DNA from: Nocardia aurea | GTDB lineage: Bacteria > Actinomycetota > Actinomycetes > Mycobacteriales > Mycobacteriaceae | Length of the DNA: 64,000 nt | Assembly (NCBI RefSeq): GCF_003123685.1 | Contig: NZ_QCYJ01000021.1 | Span: 372,001 to 436,000 of the forward strand | Direction of reading: 5' to 3' | Part shown: one piece after another, positions 47,501 to 56,008 of the stretch | How the letters are laid out: every line of letters starts with the position of its first letter | Numbering within the stretch: the stretch's first letter is position 1 | The notes under the pieces: generated by a model | What the model saw: the letters and a program-made list of their open reading frames with translations, nothing else | Databases searched by the model: none | What the model was told of the DNA's origin: nothing | Program-made: the position numbers and the translations under genes

Positions 47501-47927
47501 CTACGCCGACCAGGTGGAAACCCTGGAGGACACCCCGCTGCGCGGCTATCTCACCGGCAGTATCGACGCGGTCCTGCGTGTCACCGACGGCGCGGCACCT
47601 CGTTTCGTCGTCGTCGACTACAAGACCAACCGGCTCGGCACCGGCGACCTGACCGTCGATCACTACACGCGCGAGCGGATGGCGGCGGAGATGCTGCGCT
47701 CGCACTATCCGCTCCAGGCGCTGCTGTATTCGGTTGCCCTGCACCGGTATCTGCGCTGGCGGTTACCCGGCTACGATCCCGAGCGGCACCTCGGCGGCTG
47801 CGCCTACCTGTTCGTGCGCGGCATGATCGGCCCGGCGACCCCGCCCGGATGCGGCGTCTTCGAGTGGGATCCACCGCCCGCGCTCATCCTGGCACTGTCG
47901 GATCTGCTCGCGGGGGAGATCTCGTGA
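44541..47927 (+). CDS. recB: RecB, exodeoxyribonuclease V beta subunit
   Basis: 1128 residues. UvrD-like helicase motifs: Walker A EASAGTGKTHAI (37-44 core), motif Ia TFSRAATQELRERAR, motif II VDEFQDTDPLQWDIL, motif III VGDPKQAIYAFRGAE, motif V ASKGLEFP and motif VI YVALTRAEC. The C-terminal nuclease domain begins at GTLVHSVLERVD and contains the DYK motif (VVVDYKTN), so nuclease activity is expected. It processes DNA double-strand ends; in mycobacteria RecBCD serves single-strand annealing. ATG 44541 is preferred over 44481. Confidence 0.95.
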   Translation: MTVQDADLALPVPGAVQSAESFDPFGPLPTGTTVLEASAGTGKTHAIVGLAVRYVAEIGIDISQLLLVTFSRAATQELRERARDRFVAVAAALADPETARTCDDGLVRHLAQVDAEQVWRRRARLLVALSEFDAGTIVTTHSFCQRMLDELGLAGEHDPGARLVDTVDELVRTVADDLYLHRYARTEPPFPLSDAHTLALAAVGDRHAALIPRDEGRIGERAAFVAAVRAETERRKRLAGLRDFDDLLVLLHDVLADPTHGDRACARIRDRYRVALVDEFQDTDPLQWDILRRSFHGHTSMVLVGDPKQAIYAFRGAEVLSYLDAVAHADSRLGLTTNWRSDAGLLAALDHLYGGAALGHHDISVYPVAATRPWTRLTGPAEFLTPLRVRCLPRTGAGPLNKSGFPVVGRQRARVADDLAADIVQLLESGLRIDAGVATDSASTPPGSAVSASRPVGPGDIAVLVRTRSQIDVVRAALDRVGVASVLAGGTSVFATPSATDWLWLLRALEQPHRSDRVRLAACTPILGVSAAEIDSGGADLVGRVSAQLRDASRLFARAGFAAVFEKLSAEANLASRLLTVENGERQLTDLRHIAQLLDQVALTEGFGLTALTRWLGDRVRDPASGSVADRSRRLDRDAAAVQIATVHASKGLEFPLVYLPFAWDSAKNPYPATLLFHDEDGARVLDVGGPDAAGYAERRQRAEAEEAGEELRLLYVALTRAECQVVAWWAPAATTAAAPLHRMVFGRPDGGDTVPNRATVPADAVAAQTLSAWASTAADAVSVTEVHATDTVEIRRVRTEVATGELAAARFDRVLDQHWRRTSYSALTAGAHEFVTDTEPEDERGPGDEPADAPILEDEPVAGASSLMNALPYGAEFGTLVHSVLERVDTDAADLDAEVHARCRDAVEESMADFDPQLLGAALAAVLRTPLGCGALADFAGRDRLAELDFELPLAGGDVLAARPSTLRRIADLLRRHLGADDIFHTYADQVETLEDTPLRGYLTGSIDAVLRVTDGAAPRFVVVDYKTNRLGTGDLTVDHYTRERMAAEMLRSHYPLQALLYSVALHRYLRWRLPGYDPERHLGGCAYLFVRGMIGPATPPGCGVFEWDPPPALILALSDLLAGEIS

Positions 47928-48012
47928 GCGCGGCGGCCGAGGTACGGCCGCGGCGGATCCGGGTATCGGAGGCCGGCGGAACCGCCGCGAAACGGAAGGT
48001 CGCGGTGCGCCG

Positions 48013-49926
48013 GTGACATCGATCCAGGTGGCCCAGCGCGGCACCGGTCTGTTGCGAATATTCAACGAGGCGGGGGTGCTGTCGGCGGCGGACGTGCACG
48101 TCGCGCTGCGGCTGGGCAGGCTCGGGCGCGAATCGTCCGAGGAGGTGCTCTTCGCGACCGCGCTGGCGGTACGGGCGGTGCGCTCGGGATCGGTATGCCT
48201 CGAGCTCTACCGTATGCGCGATATCGGTGTCGACGCCGACGAGGACCGCGACGCGGCCGGTATCGATCCTGCGGCGCTGCCGTGGCCCGATATCGAGGCG
48301 GTGGTCGCGGCGTTGCGGGTGAGTCCGCTGGTCGTCGGCGGTCCCGGTGGGCCGCTCACCCCGCTGCGGGTCGTCCCGGCCGAGGCCGGTTCGGACGCGG
48401 GACCGCTGCTGTATCTGGACAGGTACTTCCAACAGGAGCAGACGATCCGCCTGGTGCTCACCGAACGGGCCGCCCACCATCCGGTCGTCGACCCCGATAT
48501 CGTGCGCGCGGAACTGGATCGGCTCTTCGACGGTCCGCACGGCATCGCGACCGATCGTCAGCGGCTGGCCGCCGCGTTGGCGGCCACGCACTGGACCACG
48601 GTGGTCGCGGGCGGTCCCGGCACGGGGAAGACGCACACCATCGCGCGCATCCTGGCGTTGCTCGACGCGCACCGCAGGGCCGATCCGAAGGCCCCCCCGC
48701 TGCGCATCGCCCTGGCCGCGCCCACCGGTAAGGCCGCGGCCCGATTGCAGGAGGCGGTGCGCGAGCAGGCGGGCGAACTCGGTCTGCCCGAACTCACCGC
48801 GGCCACCCTGCACCGTCTACTCGGCTGGCAGCGGGGCCGCACCACCCGGTTCCGCTACCACGAATTCAATCGTCTGCCCTACGACGTGATCGTGGTGGAC
48901 GAGACCTCGATGGTCTCGCTGACCATGATGGCGAGTCTGCTCGCCGCGCTGCGCCCCGACACGAGGGTGGTGCTTGTCGGCGATCCCGATCAACTGGCGT
49001 CGGTGGACGCGGGCGCGGTCCTGGCCGATCTCGTCGCGGGACCGGTTGTCGGCGAGCCCAATCCGATCCTGGACCGCATCCTGGGTGACCGTGCGGCGGA
49101 CGGCGATCGCGACGCGGAGGCGCTCTCGGCGCTGGAGCGGACCCGGTTGCGCGGTGGCATCGTCCGGTTGACGCGCGGCCGCCGATTCGGCGGCCGGATC
49201 GCCGAACTCGCCGTCGCGGTCAGGGCGGGCGCCGCCGACACCGCCCTGGAACTACTGCGCGCGGGCGGACCGGAACTGTCGCTGTGCGCTCCCGACCAGA
49301 TCAGGGCCGTTCGCGCCGACGTCGTCGCCGCGGCCGCCGCGGTGACCTCGGCGGCGCTGGAGGGCGACGCGGCGGGCGCGCTGACCGCGCTGGAATCGCA
49401 TCGGCTGCTGTGCGCGCACCGGCAGGGCCCGTTCGGCGTCGAACGGTGGGACCGGATGGCCGCGGAATGGGCGGCCGCGGGCGGCGCGGGTCCCGAATCC
49501 GCGCTCGCGCCCTGGTATCCCGGCCAGCCGCTGCTGGTCACCGCCAACGACCACGAGGCCCGTATCTACAACGGCGACACCGGTGTCATCGTGCGGCTGC
49601 CCGACGGATCGCTGCGGGCGGCGCTGCAACGCGGCAGCACCCCCTACCTGGTGCATCCCACCCAGTTCCCGTCCGTGGTCACGGTATTCGCGATGACGAT
49701 CCACCGCAGCCAGGGCAGTCAGTACGACACGGTCTCGGTGGTCCTGCCCGAACCGGAGTCCACCCTGCTGACCAGGGAACTGCTCTATACGGCGATCACC
49801 AGGGCGCGGCGCCACGTCCGGGTCATCGGCACCGAAGAATCCATTCGCGCCGCCGTCGCGCGCCGGGTGCTGCGCGCCAGCGGGCTGTCGCGACGCGGTG
49901 TCCAGGAACCGGCGGGTGCCGGGTGA
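48013..49926 (+). CDS. recD: RecD, exodeoxyribonuclease V alpha subunit
   Basis: 637 residues, GTG start. SF1B helicase motifs: Walker A VVAGGPGTGKTHTIARIL (about residue 200), LAAPTGKAAARLQEAV, VVDETSMVSL (motif II), VLVGDPDQLASV, and MTIHRSQGSQYDTV with YTAITRAR (V/VI). The 5'-3' motor of RecBCD. It begins 85 bases after the recB stop. Ends 8 bases before the convergent amidohydrolase stop. Confidence 0.95.
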   Translation: MTSIQVAQRGTGLLRIFNEAGVLSAADVHVALRLGRLGRESSEEVLFATALAVRAVRSGSVCLELYRMRDIGVDADEDRDAAGIDPAALPWPDIEAVVAALRVSPLVVGGPGGPLTPLRVVPAEAGSDAGPLLYLDRYFQQEQTIRLVLTERAAHHPVVDPDIVRAELDRLFDGPHGIATDRQRLAAALAATHWTTVVAGGPGTGKTHTIARILALLDAHRRADPKAPPLRIALAAPTGKAAARLQEAVREQAGELGLPELTAATLHRLLGWQRGRTTRFRYHEFNRLPYDVIVVDETSMVSLTMMASLLAALRPDTRVVLVGDPDQLASVDAGAVLADLVAGPVVGEPNPILDRILGDRAADGDRDAEALSALERTRLRGGIVRLTRGRRFGGRIAELAVAVRAGAADTALELLRAGGPELSLCAPDQIRAVRADVVAAAAAVTSAALEGDAAGALTALESHRLLCAHRQGPFGVERWDRMAAEWAAAGGAGPESALAPWYPGQPLLVTANDHEARIYNGDTGVIVRLPDGSLRAALQRGSTPYLVHPTQFPSVVTVFAMTIHRSQGSQYDTVSVVLPEPESTLLTRELLYTAITRARRHVRVIGTEESIRAAVARRVLRASGLSRRGVQEPAGAG

Positions 49927-49933
49927 AGCGTGC

Positions 49934-50818
49934 TCAGCGCACGTCGAACAATCGCGCCGCGTTCCGGTAGCAGACCTGGCGCAGCCACTGCTCGCCCAGC
50001 TCCAGCCGTTCCAGCGCGTACACCGAATGTTCGTATGGATACGGAATATTCGGAAAGTCGCTGCCGAACAGGATGCGCTCGCCCAGGTCGTGCAGCCGTC
50101 CCCGTTCGGTGACCGGGTAGGGGGCGTCCGCTTCGCTGAAGTCGGTCCAGACCATGGTGGTGTCGAGGTGGACCCCCGCGTATTCCTGTGCCAGGTCCAG
50201 GAATTCGGAATATTCGGGGGTGCCCATGTGGGCGACGATCAATCGCAGGCGCGGGAAACGCCGCAACAGCGCGGCGATGGGTTCGGGTCCGGTGTAGGTG
50301 CCGGGAGCGGGGCCGGAACCGCAATGCACGAGCGCGGGAATGCCGCTGTCCTCCAACAGGCCCCACACCGGATCGAGCAGGGGATCGTTCGGGGCGAAGT
50401 CGCCGACCTGGATGTGCACCTTGAAAACCCGTGCGCCGCGGTCGATCGCGGTCCGCACGTAATCCGGTGCGTCCGGCTCGGGATAGAAGGTCGCGGTGTG
50501 CAGGCAGTCCGGTGTCCGTCGCGCGAAATCGGCGGTCCACTCGTTCAGCCACGCCGCCATCGCGGGTTTGTGCGGGTACACCAGCGCGGTGAAGGCGCGA
50601 ACGCCGAAGTCGCGCAGGGTCTTCAGGCGCACCTGTTCGTCGTCGCGATAGGTGATCGGCCAGTCCTTGCCCGTCATCGGACCCACCGCGTCGAAATACG
50701 CCCATACCTTGCGCAGTACCTGATCGGGCATGAAATGGGTGTGGACGTCGATGATGCCCGGCAGCTCGAGCCGGGAGCGGAAATCGGCGAGATAGGCGTT
50801 GTCGTCGTGGCCGGTCAT
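49934..50818 (-). CDS. Amidohydrolase 2 family metal-dependent hydrolase
   Basis: 294 residues. TIM-barrel amidohydrolase of the ACMSD/gamma-resorcylate decarboxylase group: N-terminal DVHTHFMPD metal motif, ALVHCGSGPAPG, RLIVAHMGTPEYSEFLDLA, and LFGSDFPNIPYPYE with the catalytic Asp. The zinc-ligand set looks complete. The reaction may be hydrolysis or decarboxylation of a small aromatic or cyclic compound. The ATG overlaps the stop of the nucleoside hydrolase as ATGA, which suggests that both act on nucleoside- or base-derived substrates. Confidence 0.85.
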   Translation of the reverse strand: MTGHDDNAYLADFRSRLELPGIIDVHTHFMPDQVLRKVWAYFDAVGPMTGKDWPITYRDDEQVRLKTLRDFGVRAFTALVYPHKPAMAAWLNEWTADFARRTPDCLHTATFYPEPDAPDYVRTAIDRGARVFKVHIQVGDFAPNDPLLDPVWGLLEDSGIPALVHCGSGPAPGTYTGPEPIAALLRRFPRLRLIVAHMGTPEYSEFLDLAQEYAGVHLDTTMVWTDFSEADAPYPVTERGRLHDLGERILFGSDFPNIPYPYEHSVYALERLELGEQWLRQVCYRNAARLFDVR

Positions 50819-51867
50819 GACACCTCCTGGCGTGCGGGCGGATGCACCGCCCGCGCGAAATCGCCGACCCGGGTGATCAGCCGATCGAAGAAGACCACCG
50901 GATCGGTGCCGATCACGATATCGGCGTTGGGTTGCCTGCCCCACATTCCCGCCCAGTCGGCGACCGTGGTCGCCCTGGTGAGCGTTCCGGTCAGTTCGAC
51001 GTCCACCGTCGCGGGCCGCAGCACCGCGAGTGCGGGATCGATGGCCACCGCGGCCGCGAACGGATCGTGCATGTGCGCGAGGTACCCCTGGTCGTGATGA
51101 CGGTGGAATTCGAAATAGAACCGCACCGCGTCGTCGATGTGGCGCACGACCGGATTGGGGGAGGTGGAGCGCAGGCCGTCCGGATCGTGCGCGGAGACGG
51201 GACGGTCAGGAGGGCATCCCGCCCGCTCCGCGAGCCTGCGCAGGTGCTCGGGGAACATCTCGATGGTTTCGGTGATGTCGAGGGCGCAGATGATCGGCCT
51301 GCGATCGGCGGGAGCCGAGGAGAAGGCGTCGAACACCTCCTTGGCGGCCTCGGGGTCGACGTGCACATTCCATTCGTTGGTCGGCGTGGTGTTGCCCGGA
51401 TGGTTGAACGCGCCACCCATCACGACGAGCCGCCGCAGCAGGGTCGGGAGTTCGGGTTCGATCCGCAGCGCCAGCGCGAGATTGGTCAGCGGGCCGGTGC
51501 ACAGGCCGATGAGTTCGCCCGGATGCGCCCTGGCGAGCTCGACCCACATCCGCGCGGCGGATCGGTCCGAGAGCGGTCGCGTCGATTCGGGCAGTTCGGC
51601 ATAGCCGATGCCCTGCGGACCGTGCGTGTCCTCGGTGGTTCGCAAGGGAATCGCCAGCGGTTCCGGCGCGCCGAGCGCGACCTCGATGGCGGGGGCTCCG
51701 CACACGTCCAGCCATGCCAGATTGTTCGCGGCCACCCGGTCGGCGGGTACGTTTCCGGCGGTGGCGGCGATTCCGGCGATCTCGGTATCGGGGGAGGCCA
51801 GCAGGTACAGCAGGGCCAGTGAGTCGTCGATGCCGGTGTCGACGTCCAGGATGATCCGCGCTCGCAC
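50815..51867 (-). CDS. Inosine-uridine type nucleoside hydrolase
   Basis: 350 residues. The Ca2+-binding N-terminal motif RIILDVDTGIDDSLALLYLL is intact. Later conserved segments are GLCTGPLTNLALAL, LVVMGGAFNHPGNTTPTNEWNVHVDPEAA and HMHDPFAAAVAIDP with the catalytic His. It splits ribonucleosides into base and ribose in purine/pyrimidine salvage. Precise specificity is undeterminable by eye. First gene of a two-gene unit. Confidence 0.92.
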   Translation of the reverse strand: MRARIILDVDTGIDDSLALLYLLASPDTEIAGIAATAGNVPADRVAANNLAWLDVCGAPAIEVALGAPEPLAIPLRTTEDTHGPQGIGYAELPESTRPLSDRSAARMWVELARAHPGELIGLCTGPLTNLALALRIEPELPTLLRRLVVMGGAFNHPGNTTPTNEWNVHVDPEAAKEVFDAFSSAPADRRPIICALDITETIEMFPEHLRRLAERAGCPPDRPVSAHDPDGLRSTSPNPVVRHIDDAVRFYFEFHRHHDQGYLAHMHDPFAAAVAIDPALAVLRPATVDVELTGTLTRATTVADWAGMWGRQPNADIVIGTDPVVFFDRLITRVGDFARAVHPPARQEVS

Positions 51868-51923
51868 AGCACGAGACTAGCGACCGTCCGGACAACCCGG
51901 CCCGGGGGCATCGCCGGTGTTAG

Positions 51924-51947
51924 TACATACGTCTGGTACATATGTCT
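51924..51947. promoter_or_regulatory. Candidate TetR operator, direct/inverted TACATAYGTCT pair
   Basis: TACATACGTCT (51924-51934) and TACATATGTCT (51937-51947) lie 13 bases apart, start to start, just before the TetR start at 51971. ACATATGT is itself self-complementary. Probably autoregulatory. Confidence 0.6.
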
Positions 51948-51970
51948 TAGACGTGTTGTAGGCTGTCGGG

Positions 51971-52549
51971 ATGGGCAACCGGGAAGACCTGCTGGCGGGA
52001 GCGCGTAAGGCGATCATGGACCGCGGCGTCGCCAAGACCACCGCGCGTGATATCGCCGCGGCGGCGGGGGTCAGCCTCGCCGCCATCGGCTACCACTTCG
52101 GCTCCAAGGAACGTCTCATCACCGAGGCACTGGCCGAGGCGCTCGGCACCGGCATCGGCGACGCCATGGACGCGTTGATCCGCAGCACCGCCGGCCTGCC
52201 GATGACCGAGACGTTCGCGGCGATGGTCGACGGTCTGCCGGCGATCTTCGCCGAACACCGCGAGGGCATGTTGGCGAGTATGGAGAATCTGCTGCGCGTC
52301 GCGCGTTCGGACCGGCCGCAGTCGTTCATGTCCGACAATCTGGCGGGCGCGTACGCCGACATCGCCACCGCCCTTCGCGAAACCCATCCCGAACTCGACG
52401 CCGCGCGGGCCGACGCCGTGGCGCAACTGTATTTCGCGATCACGCAGGGATTCTCGGTGCTGTGGATGATCGACCCCGGCGGCGCGGTCCCCGGCGGCGG
52501 TCGACTGGTCGAGGCGTTCCACGCCGTCGCCGGGACCGCGACACCCTAA
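51971..52549 (+). CDS. TetR-family regulator
   Basis: 192 residues. HTH region RKAIMDRGVAKTTARDIAAAAGVSLAAIGYHFGSKERLITEAL, then a helical ligand domain. It is convergent with the MFS gene; their stop codons overlap by four bases (52546-52549). A tight genomic link makes that exporter a likely target in spite of the orientation, but its own promoter carries the visible operator. Confidence 0.9.
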   Translation: MGNREDLLAGARKAIMDRGVAKTTARDIAAAAGVSLAAIGYHFGSKERLITEALAEALGTGIGDAMDALIRSTAGLPMTETFAAMVDGLPAIFAEHREGMLASMENLLRVARSDRPQSFMSDNLAGAYADIATALRETHPELDAARADAVAQLYFAITQGFSVLWMIDPGGAVPGGGRLVEAFHAVAGTATP

Positions 52550-54120
52550 TCGTCGTGGTCACTGGCCTGCTCCCCGGTGTCGAGGACCGGCACATTCCAC
52601 AGTTGCCGCAGGGCCACCACCGCGATGACGAGCGAGGCGATGCCCGCGATGGCCGCGGTGATGTGGACGCCGTGCAGGTAGGCCGTGCGCGCCGCGCCGA
52701 GGACCGCGTCACCGAGGTCGCCGGGCAGTTCCGAGGCGACCCTCGCGGCCGCGCCGAGCGTGTCGCGGACAGAGTGGACGTCATCGTCGGACAGTCCGGC
52801 AGGCAGCGTGGTGGCGAGGTCACCGCGGTAGATCGCGATGCTGACGCTGCCGAGGATCGAGATTCCCAGCGCGCCACCGAGTTCGGCCCCGGTCTCCGAG
52901 ACACCCGATGCCGCGCCCGCCTGTTCCGGCGGCGCCGACCCCACGATCATCTCGGTGGTGATGCCGAAAACCGGTGCGAGTCCGAGTGAACAGACCACCG
53001 ACGCCGCCAGCGCGAGGCCGTATCCGTCGCTCGCGCTCAGTTGCGTCATCATCAGCAGGCCGACGCCGGTCAGCGCCAGTCCGCCGCCGATGAGATAGGC
53101 GGGGCGCACCAGCGGCATCACGCGCGGGGTCAGCTGCGAACCGATCAGGAAGCCCAGGCCCGAGGGCGCCATCACCAGGCCGGTCGCCAGTGGGCTCATG
53201 CCGAGGACGAGCTGGAAATACTGGGCGACGAACAGGAAATACCCGAACGCGACGAAGACGCCGATCATATTGATCACCAGTGCGGTCCGGAACGTGGGGA
53301 GCCGGAACAACCGCAGGTCGAGCATCGGATCGGAACTGCGCAGCTGCCTGCGGGTGAACACCACCGCGAGCAGCGCGCCGCCCGCCAGCGCGAGCACCGG
53401 GCCGAGGCCGAGACCGTCCTGCGCGATCGCCTTCATGCCGAAGACGACGGCGATCATCGTCGCCACGCACAGTGCCGCGCTCAGCGGATCGAGCCGCCCG
53501 GCCTCCGGATCACGGAATTCCGGCAGCACCCTGGGGCCCAGGACGAGCAACAACACCATCACCGGCACCGCGAGCAGGAAGACCGAGCCCCACCAGAAGT
53601 GTTCGAGGAGTACGCCGCCGAAGATCGGCCCCACCGCGCCGCCGGTCGAATATGCGCCGACCCACACGCCGACCGCGATCGATCGCTGCCTGGCGTCGCG
53701 GAACATGTTGAAGATCAGCGACAGCGTGGACGGCGCGACCGTCGCCCCGGCGATACCGAGCAGCGCGCGACAGGCGATGAGGACCTCGGTGCTCGTCGCG
53801 AACGCGGCGACCACCGAGACCACCGCGAACAGTGCCGCGCCGAACAGCAGAATCCGTCGCCTGCCGATCCGGTCGCCGAGGGTGCCCATGGTGATCAGCA
53901 GTCCCGCCACCATGAACCCGTAGATATCGATGACCCACAGCAGTTGCGCGCTGCTCGGATGCAACTCGGCGCTGATCATCGGCACGGCCAGGTGCAGGAC
54001 CGTCATATCCATGGCGTAGACCAGACAGGCCAGTGCGAGCACGGTGAGCCCGACCCATTCGGTGCGTCCGGCACGCGGCAGCGTCCCGTCCGGGGTGAGC
54101 ACGGGCGAGACGGGATCCAC
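52546..54120 (-). CDS. MFS multidrug exporter (DHA2 type, second)
   Basis: 524 residues, about 14 helices. Motifs VIDIYGFMVAGLLITMGTLGDRIGRR and CRALLGIAGATVAPSTLSLI place it with the exporter at 30.2 kb (same subfamily, separately evolved). GTG 54120 is chosen because AAGGAGAT lies 8 bases upstream; the 14-residue extension to 54162 lacks such a site. Neighbouring TetR suggests drug or metabolite export. Confidence 0.92.
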   Translation of the reverse strand: MDPVSPVLTPDGTLPRAGRTEWVGLTVLALACLVYAMDMTVLHLAVPMISAELHPSSAQLLWVIDIYGFMVAGLLITMGTLGDRIGRRRILLFGAALFAVVSVVAAFATSTEVLIACRALLGIAGATVAPSTLSLIFNMFRDARQRSIAVGVWVGAYSTGGAVGPIFGGVLLEHFWWGSVFLLAVPVMVLLLVLGPRVLPEFRDPEAGRLDPLSAALCVATMIAVVFGMKAIAQDGLGLGPVLALAGGALLAVVFTRRQLRSSDPMLDLRLFRLPTFRTALVINMIGVFVAFGYFLFVAQYFQLVLGMSPLATGLVMAPSGLGFLIGSQLTPRVMPLVRPAYLIGGGLALTGVGLLMMTQLSASDGYGLALAASVVCSLGLAPVFGITTEMIVGSAPPEQAGAASGVSETGAELGGALGISILGSVSIAIYRGDLATTLPAGLSDDDVHSVRDTLGAAARVASELPGDLGDAVLGAARTAYLHGVHITAAIAGIASLVIAVVALRQLWNVPVLDTGEQASDHDD

Positions 54121-54209
54121 GAGGCGATCTCCTTCCGGGAACGGTGACGGGCGGGTCACCATTGCACCGCCGGAAGGCGACCGTGCGCAAAGGGTTTTCT
54201 ACCGGCCGA

Positions 54210-55556
54210 TCAGCGCGTGCGCACCGGCCAGGACGGGTAGTTCCTGCCGTAATCGGGGGCGGGCCACGCGTAGTCCGGATATTCGACGAGGGCGGGCGCA
54301 GCGGTGGTGAAACTGCCGTGCCTGACCACGGTGTCCGGGTTCGGCGGTGTCGCCGGGGGATGGTTGAGCGTGCGTCCCGGTGCGGTCAGCAGCCAGGACG
54401 CGGTGCGCGCCAACGACACCCGCACATCCCGGCCGACACCGTCGTAGGTGCGCGCGGCCAGCGCGTCGATGATGCCCGCCGCGAGCAGGTATCCGGACGC
54501 GTGGTCGAGTGCCTGCGCGGGCAGGGTGCCCGGTACCGACGGCGCGCCCTCGGTGATGGAGATACCGGTCGCGGCCTGCACGATGCTGTCGAATCCACGC
54601 CGTCCACCCCACGGACCGCCCTCACCCCACGCGGAGACCCGGCCGTGGATCAGCCCCGGTCGCTGCGCGGGGGTCAGGCCCGCGCGTTCCAGACAGCCGG
54701 GGCGATAGCCGGTCACCAGGACGTCCGCCGAGACCAGCAGATCGTAGAAGGCGGGGTCGCGCAGATCGAGCCTGGTCGAGAGTTTGCCCTGGCAGGTGTC
54801 GACGTACTGCCACGGAATCTCGGGCAGGAACGGCGGATCCACCCGCAGCACTTCCGCACCGAGCAGCGCCAGGGTTCGTGTCGCCACCGGGCCCGCGACG
54901 ACCCGGGTCATGTCGAGCACGCGAATGCCCCGTAGCGGCTGGAACGGCGTGGCATCCGAACGCGCGATACTGCTCGCCCGGTCGTGACGCGCTTCGATCG
55001 CGACCAGCGGACCGTAGGCCGCCGCTTCCGCTTCGGGCGTACCCGCCCATTCCTCTTCGGTACGAACCCGGACCGCGATCGCGCCGTAGGCGGCGGCGGT
55101 CTCCTCCACATCGGTGGCCCGGCTCATGGCGAGTTGGGCCACGGCCAGATCTATGGGCGCGTTCTCCGCGAGGCCGAGCGCGGCCAGTAGGCGAGTTCTG
55201 TGGTGCGGATAGTTGGCGTGGGTGCGCACCCAGCCGTCGAAGGTGGGGAAGAAACCGGACAGGTCGGCGAACATGGCGGGCTGCCTGCCGTTCGCGCGGA
55301 CTAGTCGGTCGCTGGAGAAGGCCGCGGCGATGCGCACGGGATCGATCCGGTGCGCCATGGGGGCGAGGCCGTGCGCGTCACGGACGCGGTTCGACGCCGC
55401 GGTCAATGCCGCGATCGATCCGGCCGCCAACGACCAAACCGGCAGTGTCGCAGCGAGATTACCGCCGGGGTCCGGGACCGGGGTGATGGCGGAAGTGGGG
55501 ACACCGATGCCGGTTTCATAGTCGTGGACCAGCCGTGCGTGATCGTTCACCACCAC
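54210..55556 (-). CDS. CaiB/BaiF-family CoA transferase
   Basis: 448 residues. The class III CoA-transferase region is in the second half: QPLRGIRVLDMTRVVAGPVATR, LGAEVLRVDPP, KLSTRLDLRDPAFYDLLVSA and DVLVTGYRPGCLERAGL (catalytic Asp near this region is typical). The N-terminal 200 residues resemble the CaiB lid or partner half, as in the longer two-segment members. It transfers CoA between carboxylic acids. GTG start within a GTG triplet. Isolated gene, no acyl-CoA partner next to it. Confidence 0.85.
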   Translation of the reverse strand: MVVNDHARLVHDYETGIGVPTSAITPVPDPGGNLAATLPVWSLAAGSIAALTAASNRVRDAHGLAPMAHRIDPVRIAAAFSSDRLVRANGRQPAMFADLSGFFPTFDGWVRTHANYPHHRTRLLAALGLAENAPIDLAVAQLAMSRATDVEETAAAYGAIAVRVRTEEEWAGTPEAEAAAYGPLVAIEARHDRASSIARSDATPFQPLRGIRVLDMTRVVAGPVATRTLALLGAEVLRVDPPFLPEIPWQYVDTCQGKLSTRLDLRDPAFYDLLVSADVLVTGYRPGCLERAGLTPAQRPGLIHGRVSAWGEGGPWGGRRGFDSIVQAATGISITEGAPSVPGTLPAQALDHASGYLLAAGIIDALAARTYDGVGRDVRVSLARTASWLLTAPGRTLNHPPATPPNPDTVVRHGSFTTAAPALVEYPDYAWPAPDYGRNYPSWPVRTR

Positions 55557-55602
55557 GACAGTAGTAGTTCCCCACCCGAAGCGTGGAGCCCGAGTCGGCC
55601 GG

Positions 55603-55992
55603 TCAGGCTCGGCAACCCCGGTGCAATTCCTCGGCGGCGCGCCGACGGCGCAGCAGCAGATATCCCGTCCAGGACGTGATCACGCAGATCGCGACCAGCA
55701 CGCGCACCAGCCCCAGCGCGCTCTCCGGATAGATCACGCCGGTCAGATAGTGATCGATGAACCCGCTGGAGGGCAGTCCGTCCTCGCCCGCGCGGCGGCG
55801 CGACCAATCCTCCAGGTGGGTCAGCGGGCAGTCGTAGCCGACCAGGACCGTGCCGAATCCCCACGCGACCGCGAGCAGATGCAACCAGAGGGTGCGCGGC
55901 CACCGCCACGCCAGGAAACCGCCGACGACCACGTAGGCGACGAAGGCGAAATGGAGGACCGCGGTGGCGTCGGCCAACAGCCGGTACAGCAT
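55603..55992 (-). CDS. DUF2784 membrane protein
   Basis: 129 residues, four hydrophobic segments: AVLHFAFVAYVVVGGFLAW, LWLHLLAVAWGFGTVLVGYD, LVRVLVAICVITSWTGYLLL, with the conserved CPLTHLEDWSRRRAG loop and GFIDHYLTGVIYP. DUF2784 proteins are small inner-membrane proteins of unknown role. Family match is clear. Confidence 0.9.
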   Translation of the reverse strand: MLYRLLADATAVLHFAFVAYVVVGGFLAWRWPRTLWLHLLAVAWGFGTVLVGYDCPLTHLEDWSRRRAGEDGLPSSGFIDHYLTGVIYPESALGLVRVLVAICVITSWTGYLLLRRRRAAEELHRGCRA

Positions 55993-56008
55993 CTCACCAG
56001 CATAGGCG

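Noticed and set aside
44163..47744. 1193-codon open frame on the minus strand
   Set aside because: It is antisense to recB (and the recC end). The translation is Arg/Gly/Gln-rich without domains, typical of a high-GC shadow frame, while recB has all helicase and nuclease motifs.
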